From contig PQWQ01000005.1 in assembly GCA_002943765.1 (NCBI GenBank), positions 2,403,501-2,467,500 of the forward strand: 64,000 nt of DNA, in the 5' to 3' direction. Position numbers and translations under genes: made by a program. The DNA comes from Psoroptes ovis (Eukaryota > Arthropoda > Arachnida > Sarcoptiformes > Psoroptidae). Within the stretch, counting starts at the first letter, position 1. Each line of letters starts with the position of its first letter. Positions 1 to 13,192 of this stretch are shown one piece after another. The notes beneath the pieces are model-generated. The model saw only the letters and a list, made by a program, of their open reading frames with translations. It did not search any database and had not been told where the DNA came from.

Positions 1-3000
1 GAAAATTTACGATTAGGCAATTCGTTGGAATTTTTTCTGGATAATTCAAATTTAATTACTACACCATCCACAGCAACAATACCAACAACGGCAAAAATGC
101 CTACGACCACAATAAACTCGACAAATGATCATCATATCGATGATGATGTTGCTCATCGATTTGAATTTAACAATAATCAACACAAAAACAATAATGATAA
201 TTCAAATCTATTATCAATTGTAATTGATGCGCTTGCTGATGGTAAGTTCAATGTTTCGATGTATTTTTTTCAAATATTTCTTTGAAAAAAAATGTATAAT
301 TTGATATTCGTCATGTGATAATTTGTGTGTGTGTGTTGATGATATCAAATGTTCTTTATGCTGATTGATTGTACTTGTCATTCATTAATTTAACTATTCG
401 TTTGTATATCGAATCGACAAAATGCATTTGAATGAAACAATTGATTGAATGAATGATTGACTTAATTTACCATTGTCATCAATTTTTTTTAATGATTTTA
501 ATTTTTCGTTTCAATCAAATCATTTGAAAAGGTTCCATACAAAATGTTTGCATTGTTCCTGTATCGATTTCATATGAAAAATCAATCGAACCAATTTATA
601 ATGGTGATGAACAAAAGCAATTGAATTATCAATCAAATCATCAGAAACAACAACAACAACAAAATAAATCATTCGTAGCAAAAACAATCGCAACAATATC
701 ATCGACGAAATCAATTTTGTTAACAATATGGAAAATATGGAAAACAATTCGTACAAATTATGGTACTGTACGTGTAGATTTTTGTCAACCATTCATATTG
801 AATGATTATATGAATCAATTTCAACTACATGAACGATTACAAAAACAATTTGATAATAAATTACAAAGCAATTATAATCAACTAAATGCTAGTGATAATA
901 ATAATGATAATAATTGCCTATCAAATGAATCAATCATTCCGACAAAAATTGATTATGGCATATCAATGATTGATTGTATTGCATGTACACCACCATCACA
1001 ATCAGGTCCAAAAATGCCTTCGAAATGTATTAGCGCTAATGGTGATGGACATAATGAAAATCAAAGTATACAAAAATTAATAATCAAACAAAGTTCAATG
1101 TCAGATGATGATGAAGATGTTTTAGAAAATAATAATGCTGATAATAGCACCGTAGATTCAGCCATAAATCGTTTGAAATGTTGTCAATCATTATCCAAGC
1201 ATATTTTATATGATTTATATCAAAATCAATCAATCATGTCAACACATTTGATTGCGTTTTTATTGTTGAACAAATATCGTACGCAGGGCACGACAATTAA
1301 ACAATTGTCATTGGATTTAGATTGGTTAAGGCAAACAATTTATCGTTATAAATCATATAATGATCAACACCTACAACCTCATAATAAACATCGATTACAA
1401 CAATATTATTATAAATTATCGACATCATTGATTAATAATGATTCATATCAATTGATTAAATATGCAATAAAATTATTACGAAATGATAATTTGATAAATA
1501 TTGAAAAATTACGTATTAAATGGTCATCACCAATGTACAATGATTATGATAATGGATTTAGAAATTCATATAGCAATAATAAATATAATTATTATGATCA
1601 AACAACGGATAAAGATTTTGATTTTGATGATATTATCGATAATTGTGATAATGATGATGATTATCAATATAATCAAGAATATAATAAATCAAAATTAGAG
1701 ATAATTTATTTGAAACCAGTCATTAATTTACAATCATTGTTACATTTACAACATTATTCTAATCATTGTTCATCATTGTTTATATTTGAATCAGTTTTAT
1801 GTGAGTATTTTTGCCGAAAAATTCAATGATTCAATCCATTAACTATCTTTTTTCCATGTACAGCCATATCATTACATTCATTTGTACAGAAAAATATTGA
1901 ATTATCATCGCTGTTATATGATCCATCTACATTCATATCGAATTTATCGATAAATAAACGTGAATTTTTCCGACGTTGTCGATTGATTTGTTCATTATTG
2001 CAAAATGAATTCATATTTACCAAAGTGAGTGAAAATTATTTGTTTAAATTCCAATTTTTTCAATATATAACACAAATTTCCCGAATCGACGCAGAATTGT
2101 CAATCATTAGATCAAATGTTAGTGAAAACATTCATCGAATCATTTTATAAACGTGATATTTTCGTATTGAATCCAAATAAACAAACTGGATTAACATTAC
2201 CAATGTCAGATGTGACTAATCATTGTCATCATCATCATCACCACCACCGTCATCATCATCATTATTATCATAATCATAATAATAATTCAACATCAGTGAA
2301 TTCCATGAGATTATCTAACCAATTGGGTGATAATTGTAAAGATAAACAATCACATCATCATAAATCACAAAGAAGAAGAAGAAAAACAAGTAGTTTATTT
2401 AAAAATTTTGATGGTAAATTACAAAATCAATGTATACTTGAAGTTGATGAAGATCGTTTGAATGATAATGATGATGATGATTTATTAGATAGTTTATTAT
2501 ATGATCAACATAATAATGATTTAATTATTGATTTAATAATCGATTGTATTAATGATTATTATCATACATTACGTTTAAATATTATTGATTTTAATAATCA
2601 CGGTGATTATTTAAATAAAATCGATTCGAATCTCCACAATAATAGTCAACAACAGCAACAACAACATCGTAAGCATCAATATCAATTACCACAAGAATTT
2701 TATATACGTTTAACTGAGAAAAATTGTCAGCTATTATCGCTATATCGGTCAATATTAGAGCCATATCTTCAATCATATTGGTTTGTATCGGATAAATTAA
2801 CAAATTATTATTATAATAATCAACGATTACACAATAATAATAACAAAGAAAATCAAAATCATTCTCATAATAACCGAATATCTAATATGCACCATCATAA
2901 TAATATGAAAAATGATTTTCAACGAATATTAATATTATCATCATCATCACCATTACCATCGCCATCATCACCATCATCAAACATTAACACAACATCAAAC

Positions 3001-4353
3001 GATAATAAAAACATCGAAAATGGTGAAAGTGTCGATAAGGATTCGAATTTCATTCCATCTTCAGCGGAATCATTGCCGACATTATCATCGATCAACATTG
3101 ACCATAATAATAATAGCAACAGCAGTAGCAATAATAATATTGATAATGTAAATTCAAATTTCCATAATTTAAATAATGATTTAAATAATCAAAATAACGA
3201 TCATAATAATAATATAATCAATGTTGATGAAAAATTATTCCTTAAATTATTATCAAATGCAGCAAAACAAGCAGCAAACAATGGTCATATCTATCATGGT
3301 ATGTTTTTGAATTTAATTTTGTTTTTTATTTTTACCCATCCAACGATGAATATACATAAATCAGTGAGTCGGGCTGTATTGTGTCTGTGTGTTATGATGA
3401 GGTATAGAAGCCCAGAATAATGATAACGATTTAGATTGAAAAAATGAATGATCGTATCCATCATAGAAACATAAATATCTTGAGAAAATTCAGTTAAAAC
3501 TAAATGCCAATGATAATACATAAATATCAATGGTGTTCTGTGGCTATGTATTAGTATGTGTGTGTCAGTGTGGTCCCAAAATATTGAATTTTTAATGAAA
3601 ACACGGAACAAAATGGATAAATTTATTTAAAATTAATCAATCAAATATTCTAAGAATAAATGTCTGATTTTTTTTTCTCAAACGAACTGAAATTCTATTC
3701 AAAATTTGGATTTGCATCGAATTCAAATAGATACTTAGATTCTTCCAATTAATTTTTACTTAGTTTTGAGATATGAATTTATTTATCTAACAATATGAAA
3801 ATGAAATAAATATGTAAAATATTTTTCAAATGATTTGAGTGTGTAAGATGTTTTGAAGTGCTCCGTAATAGCAATATGAAATAAATTGAAAACAATTTGT
3901 CCAAATTCATTATTATTATCATTATTTTCAAACAAAATAATTATTATTTATTTCTAATCTTGCCAATTAATTAATGCTTATATTTTTTAAATTTTTCCTG
4001 CAGAATGTGCATCCATACAAACTTTCCGAAATGCATTGAAATTTTTTTCAACATTCAATGATGATTCATCGAAAGGTGATGGTGCTGCAGACGAATACCA
4101 TGGCCTGAAGCATCATAACAACAGCAACGACCATCATCATCATTATCATCCGAATGGCCGCCAGCATCATCATCATCATAATCATAATTATAATTATCAT
4201 CATCGAACAAAGAAACAACAACAACAATGGTTACAACATTATAATCATGATAATGTTGAAATATTAAACATAAACATTGATAAAATGAAAAAATTATCCG
4301 AAATGATAAGATCATTATTCATACGAATACCACCTTTCGAGACATTGAAATGA
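1..4353 (+). CDS. GPAM: Glycerol-3-phosphate acyltransferase, mitochondrial type (3' part, 5 exons)
   Basis: Partial: the 5' end lies outside the window. Exons read as 1-241, 532-1800, 1864-2024, 2095-3298 and 4004-4353 (TGA); GT/AG junctions and phases join into 1074 residues without a stop. Family members acylate glycerol-3-phosphate at sn-1 on the outer mitochondrial membrane, the first step of glycerolipid synthesis. Family blocks seen: LLSIVIDAL then VPVSISYEKSIEPIYNG (acyltransferase motif IV, exon 1/2 junction), TVRVDFCQPF, the C-terminal block AFLLLNKYRTQG, LLQNEFIF at the end of exon 3, CQSL at the start of exon 4, and a last exon with FRNALKFFSTFND. The catalytic HX4D block would be upstream. 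Exon 4 is swollen by His, Asn, Ser and Gln runs. The expected EGxRSR motif III is not visible where the Phe-Phe-Leu-Asp segment (residues 11-14) sits. The family call is firm; activity is uncertain. Confidence 0.85.
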
Positions 4354-6447
4354 ATCATGTATTCTTATTCGACACGATTTTAATTGAAAATTCAATGAAT
4401 GTCTATGGTTGATGCAGCTACGGACACACGCTTTCAAAATGAATTGAATTGAAACACGAAATCAAAGCAGCTCAAAGGTTCGAGAAAATCTTTGGAATAA
4501 AAATTCCACGCTTTGAATACATTTCCATATGAAACTATTGATCGATAGGTGAATTCAACGAATGAGCGAATTCATTTTAAAAATTTCATTCAAAAAAAAA
4601 TTCAATTCAAAAAAAAAAATTCCAAGAAAATAATGTTCACCGTTCAAATCATTGATCAGTAAACAATCGATTTGATTTGATTTTGATTTTGAAATTTGAA
4701 TTAATGCGAATCAATAATCGGTACAATTGGTAAATTGCAAAATTTTTTTCAAATTATTAAAAAACAAGTACAACAAGAACCGTAAATATTATTGGAAAAT
4801 TGCAATTTGAAATGAGTTTCACTCAGCAATCGCATGTTAAATGCATGAACATAATAACAAATGTAATAATAATGGAAATGTTTGACTCAAAAAGCCAAAA
4901 TACAAGCAAAAATGTTGTTATGTACACCGATATATAATCGCATCAATAAATTCCATTGAAAAAGTATTAAGTTGTTTTTTTATTCCGAAGATATTAGATA
5001 TAATATGTTTAGATTTTTCATATGTTTTACGCTACATATTGGTGTTATTGATATCAGTATCAAGCGATGATGTCGATGTAGGCAATTCATAAGAATCAAT
5101 ATGGTGTTCGAGCAAATTCAATCGTGTTCAAAGCAAATGTTCAAGCAGCAGCATCAACAGCCAAATCAATGATCGAAGAGATTTCATTAATTCATATTGT
5201 TCACAAGAAATGGAATTTAATTGTGATAATCAATTTATTTCGATTTGATTTTTAGTGTTGTTCGTTGTCTCGATTGTTTTCGATGTTACAAACAATCAAA
5301 CAATGTAATTTGTCTGAGAAAAACTTGGAATTCCCTGAAATTCTTCAAGAACCGTATCGAACAACATTGAATGTGAAGCAATCAAATACTCTTGGAGCAA
5401 TGAAGCAACGAAGAATTTGAACGAACAAACTGACAAAACTACAAACGAAACGAAGATTAATTTTCCTGTTCGTCTTCAATCCGACAATGATTCAATATTA
5501 ATGATGACGACGATGATAATAATAATAATTGGAAAATAATAATTGAAAAATAATTAATTTCATTTTACCTTTTTTCAATGATCAAGAAATGAAAGGAATT
5601 CTTTGATATTTTCAATTTATTTGAAAATAATCATGAACAACGGAACAAATTTTGAACAAAAAAAAAAATGAGATGAAAATATCCAATAAATCATTTATAA
5701 TATCAGTGTTTCGTATTGTTTATTTGTTCATTGAAAAACAAAAAAAAAAACAATCAGAAAACGGAATGGAATGGAAAATTGAATAAAAAATCTTTGTTGA
5801 TTGTTTTCTCCTTTCTTTTTTAATGTTGAATCATCATTTGAACTAAGCAAATATTTTACTAAAATTTATAACATTTGAACACACACATAGACATTCTGAA
5901 GAATCAAAAAATAATGAATTCCAGCCATTGTCACTAATCATGAATCACTAACGAAATAATTTTCAATAATTTGTTTATTGAATCACGAACCAAGAATCTT
6001 CAAGAATATTTTTATTTCTACATGAATGACCGATTCAACGATTGACAATAATCTAAAATCATTTGATTGAATGTACATTTGATTGATTGAATGAATTCTT
6101 TGTTTTTGTTTTTTATTCCAATTAAATCAACCAAATCAAGCCATTAATTTAGCGAGGAAATTGAATTGTTTATCCCGTTTTTTTTTATTTCAATTGAAAA
6201 TCTAATAATTTAATTGTATTCCAGGAATTTTCCATTTTCAATTATTTTCCCTTAATATATCTGAATGATTGTGTAAATAATTTGTAATTTTATAATTTTT
6301 TTTTATCTTTAATCAATTTTAAATAATTTTTTAATTTTTAAAATAAATAAAATAAATTACAATTTTTCAATTATCTTTGTAGAATTTATCTAATCAAAAA
6401 TTGGATAAAATAATTTCATTTTTTCTTTTCGAATTGAAAAATTGATT
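4354..6447. other. Non-coding, downstream of GPAM
   Basis: AT-rich sequence with short A and T runs and no ORF with family-like features. It presumably holds the GPAM 3' UTR. No RNA gene or repeat boundary was recognised. Confidence 0.5.
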
Positions 6448-6522
6448 AAGTTGTCCATAAAGTTGGTGTTTATTTTCCTGTAGACATTCAGGTTTTGATC
6501 ATGGATAACTTTTCGGACAGTC
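6448..6522. repeat. Hairpin repeat copy 1 (mariner-like ends)
   Basis: Starts with TTGTCCATAAAGTTGG and ends with the near-complement AACTTTTCGGACAG, so the 75 bp can fold into one imperfect hairpin. It is one of eight copies of a short inverted-repeat family in this window, with ends of the form TGTCCGGAAAGTT. Ends are approximate. Confidence 0.6.
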
Positions 6523-6573
6523 TTCATTTCGTGTTTTTCAATTTTCAATTATTTGTAAAAGCAATATTTACAC

Positions 6574-6759
6574 CAGTCATTCTCAACCTTTTTTTCGCCG
6601 CGGCACACTGAAAAAAGGAAAAGCCTTTATTCCAAAATCTTGCGGCACACCAAGTAAGGGAATAGTAAAGGAATGAGTTAGATTTCCGGAATTTGGCGGC
6701 ACTTTTTTGGAATCTGGCGGAACACTAAAGTGTCGCGGAACACCGGTTGAGAATGACTG
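6574..6759. mobile_element. hAT MITE (186 bp) with 8 bp target duplication
   Basis: Begins CAGTCATTCTCAACC and ends with its exact complement. It is flanked on both sides by ATTTACAC (6566-6573 and 6760-6767), an 8 bp target-site duplication as expected for hAT elements. The inner ends also contain GCGGCACAC and GTGTCGCGGAACAC segments that match the ends of the complete hAT element at 39716-42458. There is no coding capacity: it is a non-autonomous deletion derivative. The short minus-strand ORF across it is incidental. Confidence 0.93.
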
Positions 6760-9700
6760 ATTTACACCATCAACACACAAAATCGATTGCGTGTATGCTT
6801 CAAGATAAGGGTCATAATCTTTTATTGGATATTTGTTTTTCAACGGAAAACATAAACAAAAAAATTTTCTTCCAGCGAATTTTCATCTTAACATAATAAT
6901 AATAATAATTGATTAAAGTAATCGAAATCAAGAATATATATCGATAAACGATATGGAAAATGGAGAATTATTATCAAGAAAACGGAACCGAATTCAAAGA
7001 AGACAGTTTCAATAATCAATGTCTTGCTTGATATCAATGATTGTTGCTGCTGCTGTTTGATTTTATTTGTTTTCCGATCAACATTTTCCATCTTCTTCAT
7101 CTCCAATTAAATGAAGAATATGAATGAATGAATGAATGAATCAACGAAGAATTAGGAAAAATAAGTAAATTGATTTTTCAAAATTGATAATGGCAATGAT
7201 ATCACTGGTAATAGTAAATAATAAAGATAATAATCAATAAATGAAACAAAATTGTATTCATAAATAATGAAGAATTCATTTTTTGTTTGCCCCACCACAC
7301 CCCCTCATTGAACTTTTGAATTGTAATAAAATATCTTTGAGTAAATAGTAATAATAATATCAAGGAAAATTATTATTATTTTCAATTCAATATTTCAATA
7401 TTTGTTGTGATGTAATGTAATGTAAATAAAAGTCAAAATGATAAGGAAATGGTCAACAAGGAGAATTTTCAAAAAAAAAGCAAATATGTTCAAATATCAA
7501 TGATAATAATAATAATAATAAATAATAATAATGAACGTGTACATTTATTATCAGTTTTCATCATTCGTTTTGATTTGTTTTCATTAGTTTCATTCGTTTT
7601 CATTATTTCCATCATTCGTTTTCATTGTATTCATTGTATTTTTATATTTACATATAATCTCGAGTATTTCATTGGAAATGATTGCATGTAAAGCTTTTTA
7701 TTTCATTTCTTTTCTTCAATTCATTGTCTGATTCAATCGTGGTTTTCAATCGAGAAAAAAAATCAATCGTAAATTCTTTGGAAATTTGATTCCAACCGGG
7801 ATTTTGGATTCCGTTCGGAATTCAACGATTTCAAATCTGGAAATTGGATTCCATTTGCGTGCAAAAATATGCATACGCAAACAATAATATCCGAAATGTT
7901 TTAAATGTTTTCCGTTTACTTTGTAATAATGTTTTTACTTGTAAAAATCCGCAGAAAAAAGATATCCAGAAATCACTGTAAGCCATGCATTATATGATTA
8001 TCTTTGGAACTGAAACAATGAGATGTGATGAATCGAATATTCTTCGCCGATGGGTGTGCGTGGGCCTGGTGTGTGTGTGATATATTTGATGGATAATTCG
8101 TAATATTCTTTGCACTGCATTACATGATTATGTAAAATGGTTTATGTTAATATGATGTTATAATTAGTTATGGTAATATTATTATTATCATTGTTATTAT
8201 TATTAATTCTTCAAATCTTCTTTTCTTCCATTTTTCATCAATAATAATATTTTGGATTCTATTAATATTTCTTGATGATAATAATAGAATTATTATTGAT
8301 TTTTTTCAATGCTTGAACATCTAATAATTCATATTTATTCTCGTAATATTATTATCAATATTAATAATATTATCATTTTTATTAATAATAATAAGAATAG
8401 AATTATCAAAATATTATCATGGTGCATCTTCGAATACTCGAAAATTTCCACATGATAAAACATAAAGATGATTTGAAATTTGTTTTTATTATTCTCTTTC
8501 ACATATTTTTAAATGTTCATATTTTGAAATTGTATTATTGTGTAATATTATTTCTATGGTTTCATATTTTTGTTTTGGTTCTTGATTTTTTTTTTTTTTT
8601 GTTTTCGGGTCAAAACCTTGTAGGTCCACGAATTATAGAAAATTTTTTTATTAAATTTACCATTCACGGAAAACGAATAGAGAATTTCGACCAAAACTTT
8701 TTGATTATTCGATCAATGGAAATGAAAATGAAATTGAATGGGATGGAATGGACGAATAAATGAATTAGCTGTATTAATTTTTGTATGCAATATTAGAATA
8801 TGTATTGTATGGAATATTAATTTATTAGTTTTGAAAATAATAAAATTATTCGTTTGTCTTCAGTGGCTTTGTTTAGCTTGGCTTTTCTCTATTTTGGACT
8901 AAATTCTTATGGTAATTCTGTTGTTGGACGATTCAGTTGATGAGAGAAAAATATTTCTGCCAAATTTAGCCTAAATTCAGTCAAAAATGTAGCCAAAAAA
9001 TATGACCGAAATGTGGTTTCTGGTGTGGTGATGATATGGAAAACATCATGTCCGTATTTGTGTATGCTTTAGTTTATGTGTTTGTTTGGGTGATATATGA
9101 CGCATAGAAACATGATAAAATTGCTAAAAATTGTTGAAAACAAAAGGGTTAACATGCCAAGTGAACATAGGCGAATATAAAAACCAGAAAACTTTTTGAT
9201 CGTATGGTAATTTTTTATTTTTGATCGGTGGCCATAAACTCTTGGCACGCCGTGCTCATCGATCGGCGATGGCCACTGTTTTCTTTGGCCAATGTTTCCT
9301 TGGCCGCAATTCTTTCCGGCCAAAATTTTTTGCTGCCGGATTCAAAGGGTTAGAAAATTTGAAAAATTACTAATCTCAACTAAACAAAGCAAACTCAGCA
9401 AAAACTTTTTTTTCGAAAAACAAAAATCTCACAAAACATTAAATCCAAGGCTATACATTTTTCACTTGTTTTATGGTCGAAATTTTTGATCTATTCATCA
9501 TTCTATTCATTTATCCAAATTTTAGTCATTCGCTGTGAATGCAATTAATTGTAATTCGTAATTACTACTCAGCACAAACATTCATTCATTGATGTTAAAT
9601 GCATTTTGTTTATATTCTCACATACAAAAATTACAATACATTCAAATATGAAAATATTCGCATGTAATTCACGTATTTATTTATTTTCATTCTCATTTAT

Positions 9701-12593
9701 TTTTCATGGAACAAAACAATTGTAAAAACAAGCGAAAATAAAAATGAACAAGTGAATTGAACAAGTCAATGGTGAATTACCGAAAAAAAACAATCATTTA
9801 TTTGTTTTTTCGTATGATGAGAATATGAATATCACATACGTTCATACATTCATATGAATGAATGAATGAATGAATGAATAAACGAATAAATAAATGATAA
9901 TATCAACCATGATTATCTTATTTTAATACCCAAAACGAAAAGAATATGAAGAATAAGAATGGTTATTACATGAATGATAATAATACTTGATAATAATAAT
10001 ACCAATGATGATAATAATAATAAATCTTTATATTTTTATTGTTTTTTCCCTGTTTCCATCTCTGTTGCTGTCTCTCTCCTTATTTTTATTAAGAATTTAT
10101 ATTTTTATTTGTTTGTTTGTCGTTTGTATTTACATCATTTATTATCATTTTTTTTTTTCGTAGTAATTTTCATGTATTTTTTTTAGCCGTCGTTTATTAA
10201 TATTGTGATCGAGATGTTGCACTCGACAGGCGCCCATCAAGCGCCACAGGAGTAATGGTTTTTCTATGGAAAACAATAAGTGTTGCCGAGTGCAAGCGCA
10301 AAATTCGGAACATAATTTTTCATCATCGTATATTTTTCAATCGTAGTCAATAGTTCGTATAAACGAAACATTAATAATAATAATGATTATGAACAGAATC
10401 TAAACAGAATCTTCGAAAGAATCTAAACAAAAAAAATCATAGATTGATGAAACATTAAACATTAACGATTATGATAAATATATGAAAGATATAATAAAGA
10501 AATTGTACGCAAACTCTGGTCATATTTTCATTTTGAACATTTTACTCGCTGAATTTCGGGTTTTTTTTGAATTTTTTCACTGGAGATTTTCATTTATTTT
10601 TAGCCTTTCATTGAGTGAAAAACTGAATCGAAAAAATCAAAGCTGAACCGAACTGAAAAATTGCAGAGCACCAGCAACATTTATTTCGTACATCCATCGA
10701 CGATACATGCGATCGATGCTTGTTCATCTCTGAATAATAATCAATAATCATTCATAGTATCATCATCATCATTGCTATATATAAAGTGTTCAATCAAACG
10801 AATTTTATACGAAATCATGTGAGATATGAAAACTTGTACCAAATTTTATCTTAATCACAAATTCTAAGATCATCAATCGTGTATCATCAATAAATCTTCT
10901 TGTGTGTGTGTTATCATTGTTTAATATGTTTTATGTATTCTATATTTTATGACATTTATTTGATTGATTTGCTGTGATTTTTCGGTTGTTTGATAAAGGA
11001 AAAATGGAATAAATTTCAAAAATATAAGTTTGAATCCATGTTATTCGATCCGGGTTCATATAAATACGATCAACTTTTAATATTTTGATGAATTTGTTTT
11101 GAAAATTCTCAGATGAATTTGATCATCCTATGAAATCAAAACGATTATAATCATCTTATGAATATGTTCAATACGGAAACGAATCAAATAATCATCATCA
11201 TTATTATTAGTTTATTTTGTGTGTATTTCCATTTGTCCATTTGTTTTTCAAGCTTAAGATATTTATGTGAAAAATAATTAATTAATGTAACAAATCACTG
11301 ATGATTATTCATCAACATTTTCATTATCATTATAATGTTTAATCATTTTGTGAATGCAATTGCAATGAATGATTTTATTCAATTCAATGATTGTGAAATT
11401 GATTAATATTCAATATTTTTGAAATTTGTTCAAAATTGATCGACTAATTTTCAATTAATCATTATGATGATTAAAGGGTGAGCAATTAATTTTCAATTTC
11501 TATCATGTTTGAATTTTATCAAGAAAAACAATTATTCCAGTGGGCTGATTGTTATTTTAAAGAATCGATTATCATTGATTTATTATCAAAAGAGTTGACT
11601 GGCTAATATTTTGACAGGAGATGAAAAAGTGTGGAAAAGGGTGAAAATCATTATTTATGTGTCAATTATTGTGTTCGATCAATGATTCATTCAATTGTTT
11701 GTTTTATGAAAAATTAGATAGACGAATAGATTTTGCAACCAAATAATGATGTACATAACAAACAATCAATTATTTTTGATTTTGTTTTAATCTTTTTACA
11801 TCTTTTTAGCTTTGTCTACCCACTCCGATCTGATCGATTGATTTATAAACATTGTAAATTTTCCAAATAAAAATTAATTGGTTCAAAAAATCTATGAACA
11901 TTTATCACTGTTTTTTTTTTTTTTTTTTTTTTTTTTTGTTCTACAATCATTTATTGATTGAAAATTTATCATCAAATTAATCGAAAATTATTAATCGAAT
12001 TGAATTTTTCAAACTAATTCTTGGCCTAAATTCATTTGTTATTCCCCATTAATTAATAACAATTTCTCCGTAATTTCTATCATCAATGTTTCTCATTAAT
12101 ATGACATAATTAATTATTTTCAAATATAAAACAAATGTTGAAATATCGAAAATAATGACCAAAAGTTCTTGGATTTTCTTGTATTCAGCCTTCAAAGAAA
12201 AAAATAGACAAATAATCCAATGAGTTTATCTAAATGAAAATTTCAATGAAGATCAACAAAAATAGATTGAAAATAGATAATAAATAAATAAGAATAAATG
12301 AAAATAATTGGCCAAAGTTGACATCTGGGAACAATTTTTTATCAATGAAAATGGAAGAAATCATGATTTCCAAGTTTTCCTTTTTCTTGGAACAATGAAT
12401 GACAAAAAAATATATCTCACAAGTCTTTGAATGTTCAATGAATGAATGGCTGTAAAAATGTAAATACATTTTCTGCATCTATGCTTGAGGGCAAACGAAA
12501 CTAAAAAAAAAATTGAATAAAGTAAAAATTTTTTTTGATTAAAATTCAAGAGAAAAAAATAAAAAATCAATTTTTCATGAATGATTATTGCAG
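6760..12593. other. Non-coding stretch
   Basis: No supported gene. It contains (GAAT)n runs near 7120 and 9860, AAT/ATT microsatellites, a GGCCA-rich patch at about 9220-9340 with unusually high GC, an inverted repeat at 10210-10300, and a run of 27 T at 11911-11937. ORFs here (for example 8419-8763) are Phe/Ile-rich translations of AT-rich DNA without domain features. Confidence 0.5.
10213..10302. repeat. Imperfect inverted repeat
   Basis: TTGCACTCGACA near 10215 is matched about 65 bp later by TGCCGAGTGCAA (one mismatch). The enclosed sequence is GC-richer than its surroundings. It could be a short MITE or a chance hairpin; no target duplication was recognised. Confidence 0.35.
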
Positions 12594-12669
12594 GGCTGTA
12601 CGTAAAGTTTCGTCTGTAATCATTTCCCAATCTTCATTGAACACTTGCAACAATTTTACGGACAGCCTA
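12594..12669. repeat. Hairpin repeat copy 2
   Basis: GGCTGTACGTAAAGTTTCG at the left is complemented by the right end AATTTTACGGACAGCC. Same family as the copy at 6448-6522, with about 45 bp of unrelated loop. Confidence 0.6.
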
Positions 12670-13110
12670 ATATCATTATTAAATGATGGAAATCTTTTTT
12701 CTTGATTTTTTCAATAACTTTTCATTCAATATTTTCTCATGATTAAATTTTCATTATAATAAAATCTTTTGATATTTTTGAAATAATAATAATTTCAATA
12801 CTTGTAAACCAATGAAAAAAACACTTTTTGATAAATTATTGAAAATTTTTCATTTAGTTTCAATGATTCTTCGAAATGATAATTGAAATTAACTTTAAAT
12901 TAATTTCTGAAAAATTAGATCATTATTATTATCATTATTATTATTATTATCATTTTAGCCAGAGCAAATAACCAAAAATATACTTGAAAAAAATATCAAA
13001 TTTCAAATTAAATTAAAAATTCTAGAATATTATTATTAATTTTTAATAAAAATGATTGTTCTTTTATTTATAATATTGATGATAATAATGAAAATAATAA
13101 TGTTGATTAT

Positions 13111-13192
13111 ATTAGATTGTCCGGAAAGTTTCTGCCAATTTTATTGTAGGAAATTATGAGAAAATCGGCAAGATCTTATCGGGCAACCTATT
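13111..13192. repeat. Hairpin repeat copy 3
   Basis: The left arm TTAGATTGTCCGGAAAGTTT continues into TGCCAATTTT. The right arm is its imperfect complement (AAAATCGGCAAGATC then GGGCAACCTA). The arms are about 30 bp and the flanks are TA-rich, as expected for a mariner-type target. Confidence 0.65.

Noticed and set aside
8419..8763. ORF of 114 residues, hydrophobic
   Set aside because: Composition is that of translated T-rich DNA; no start context, family motif or conserved splice structure.
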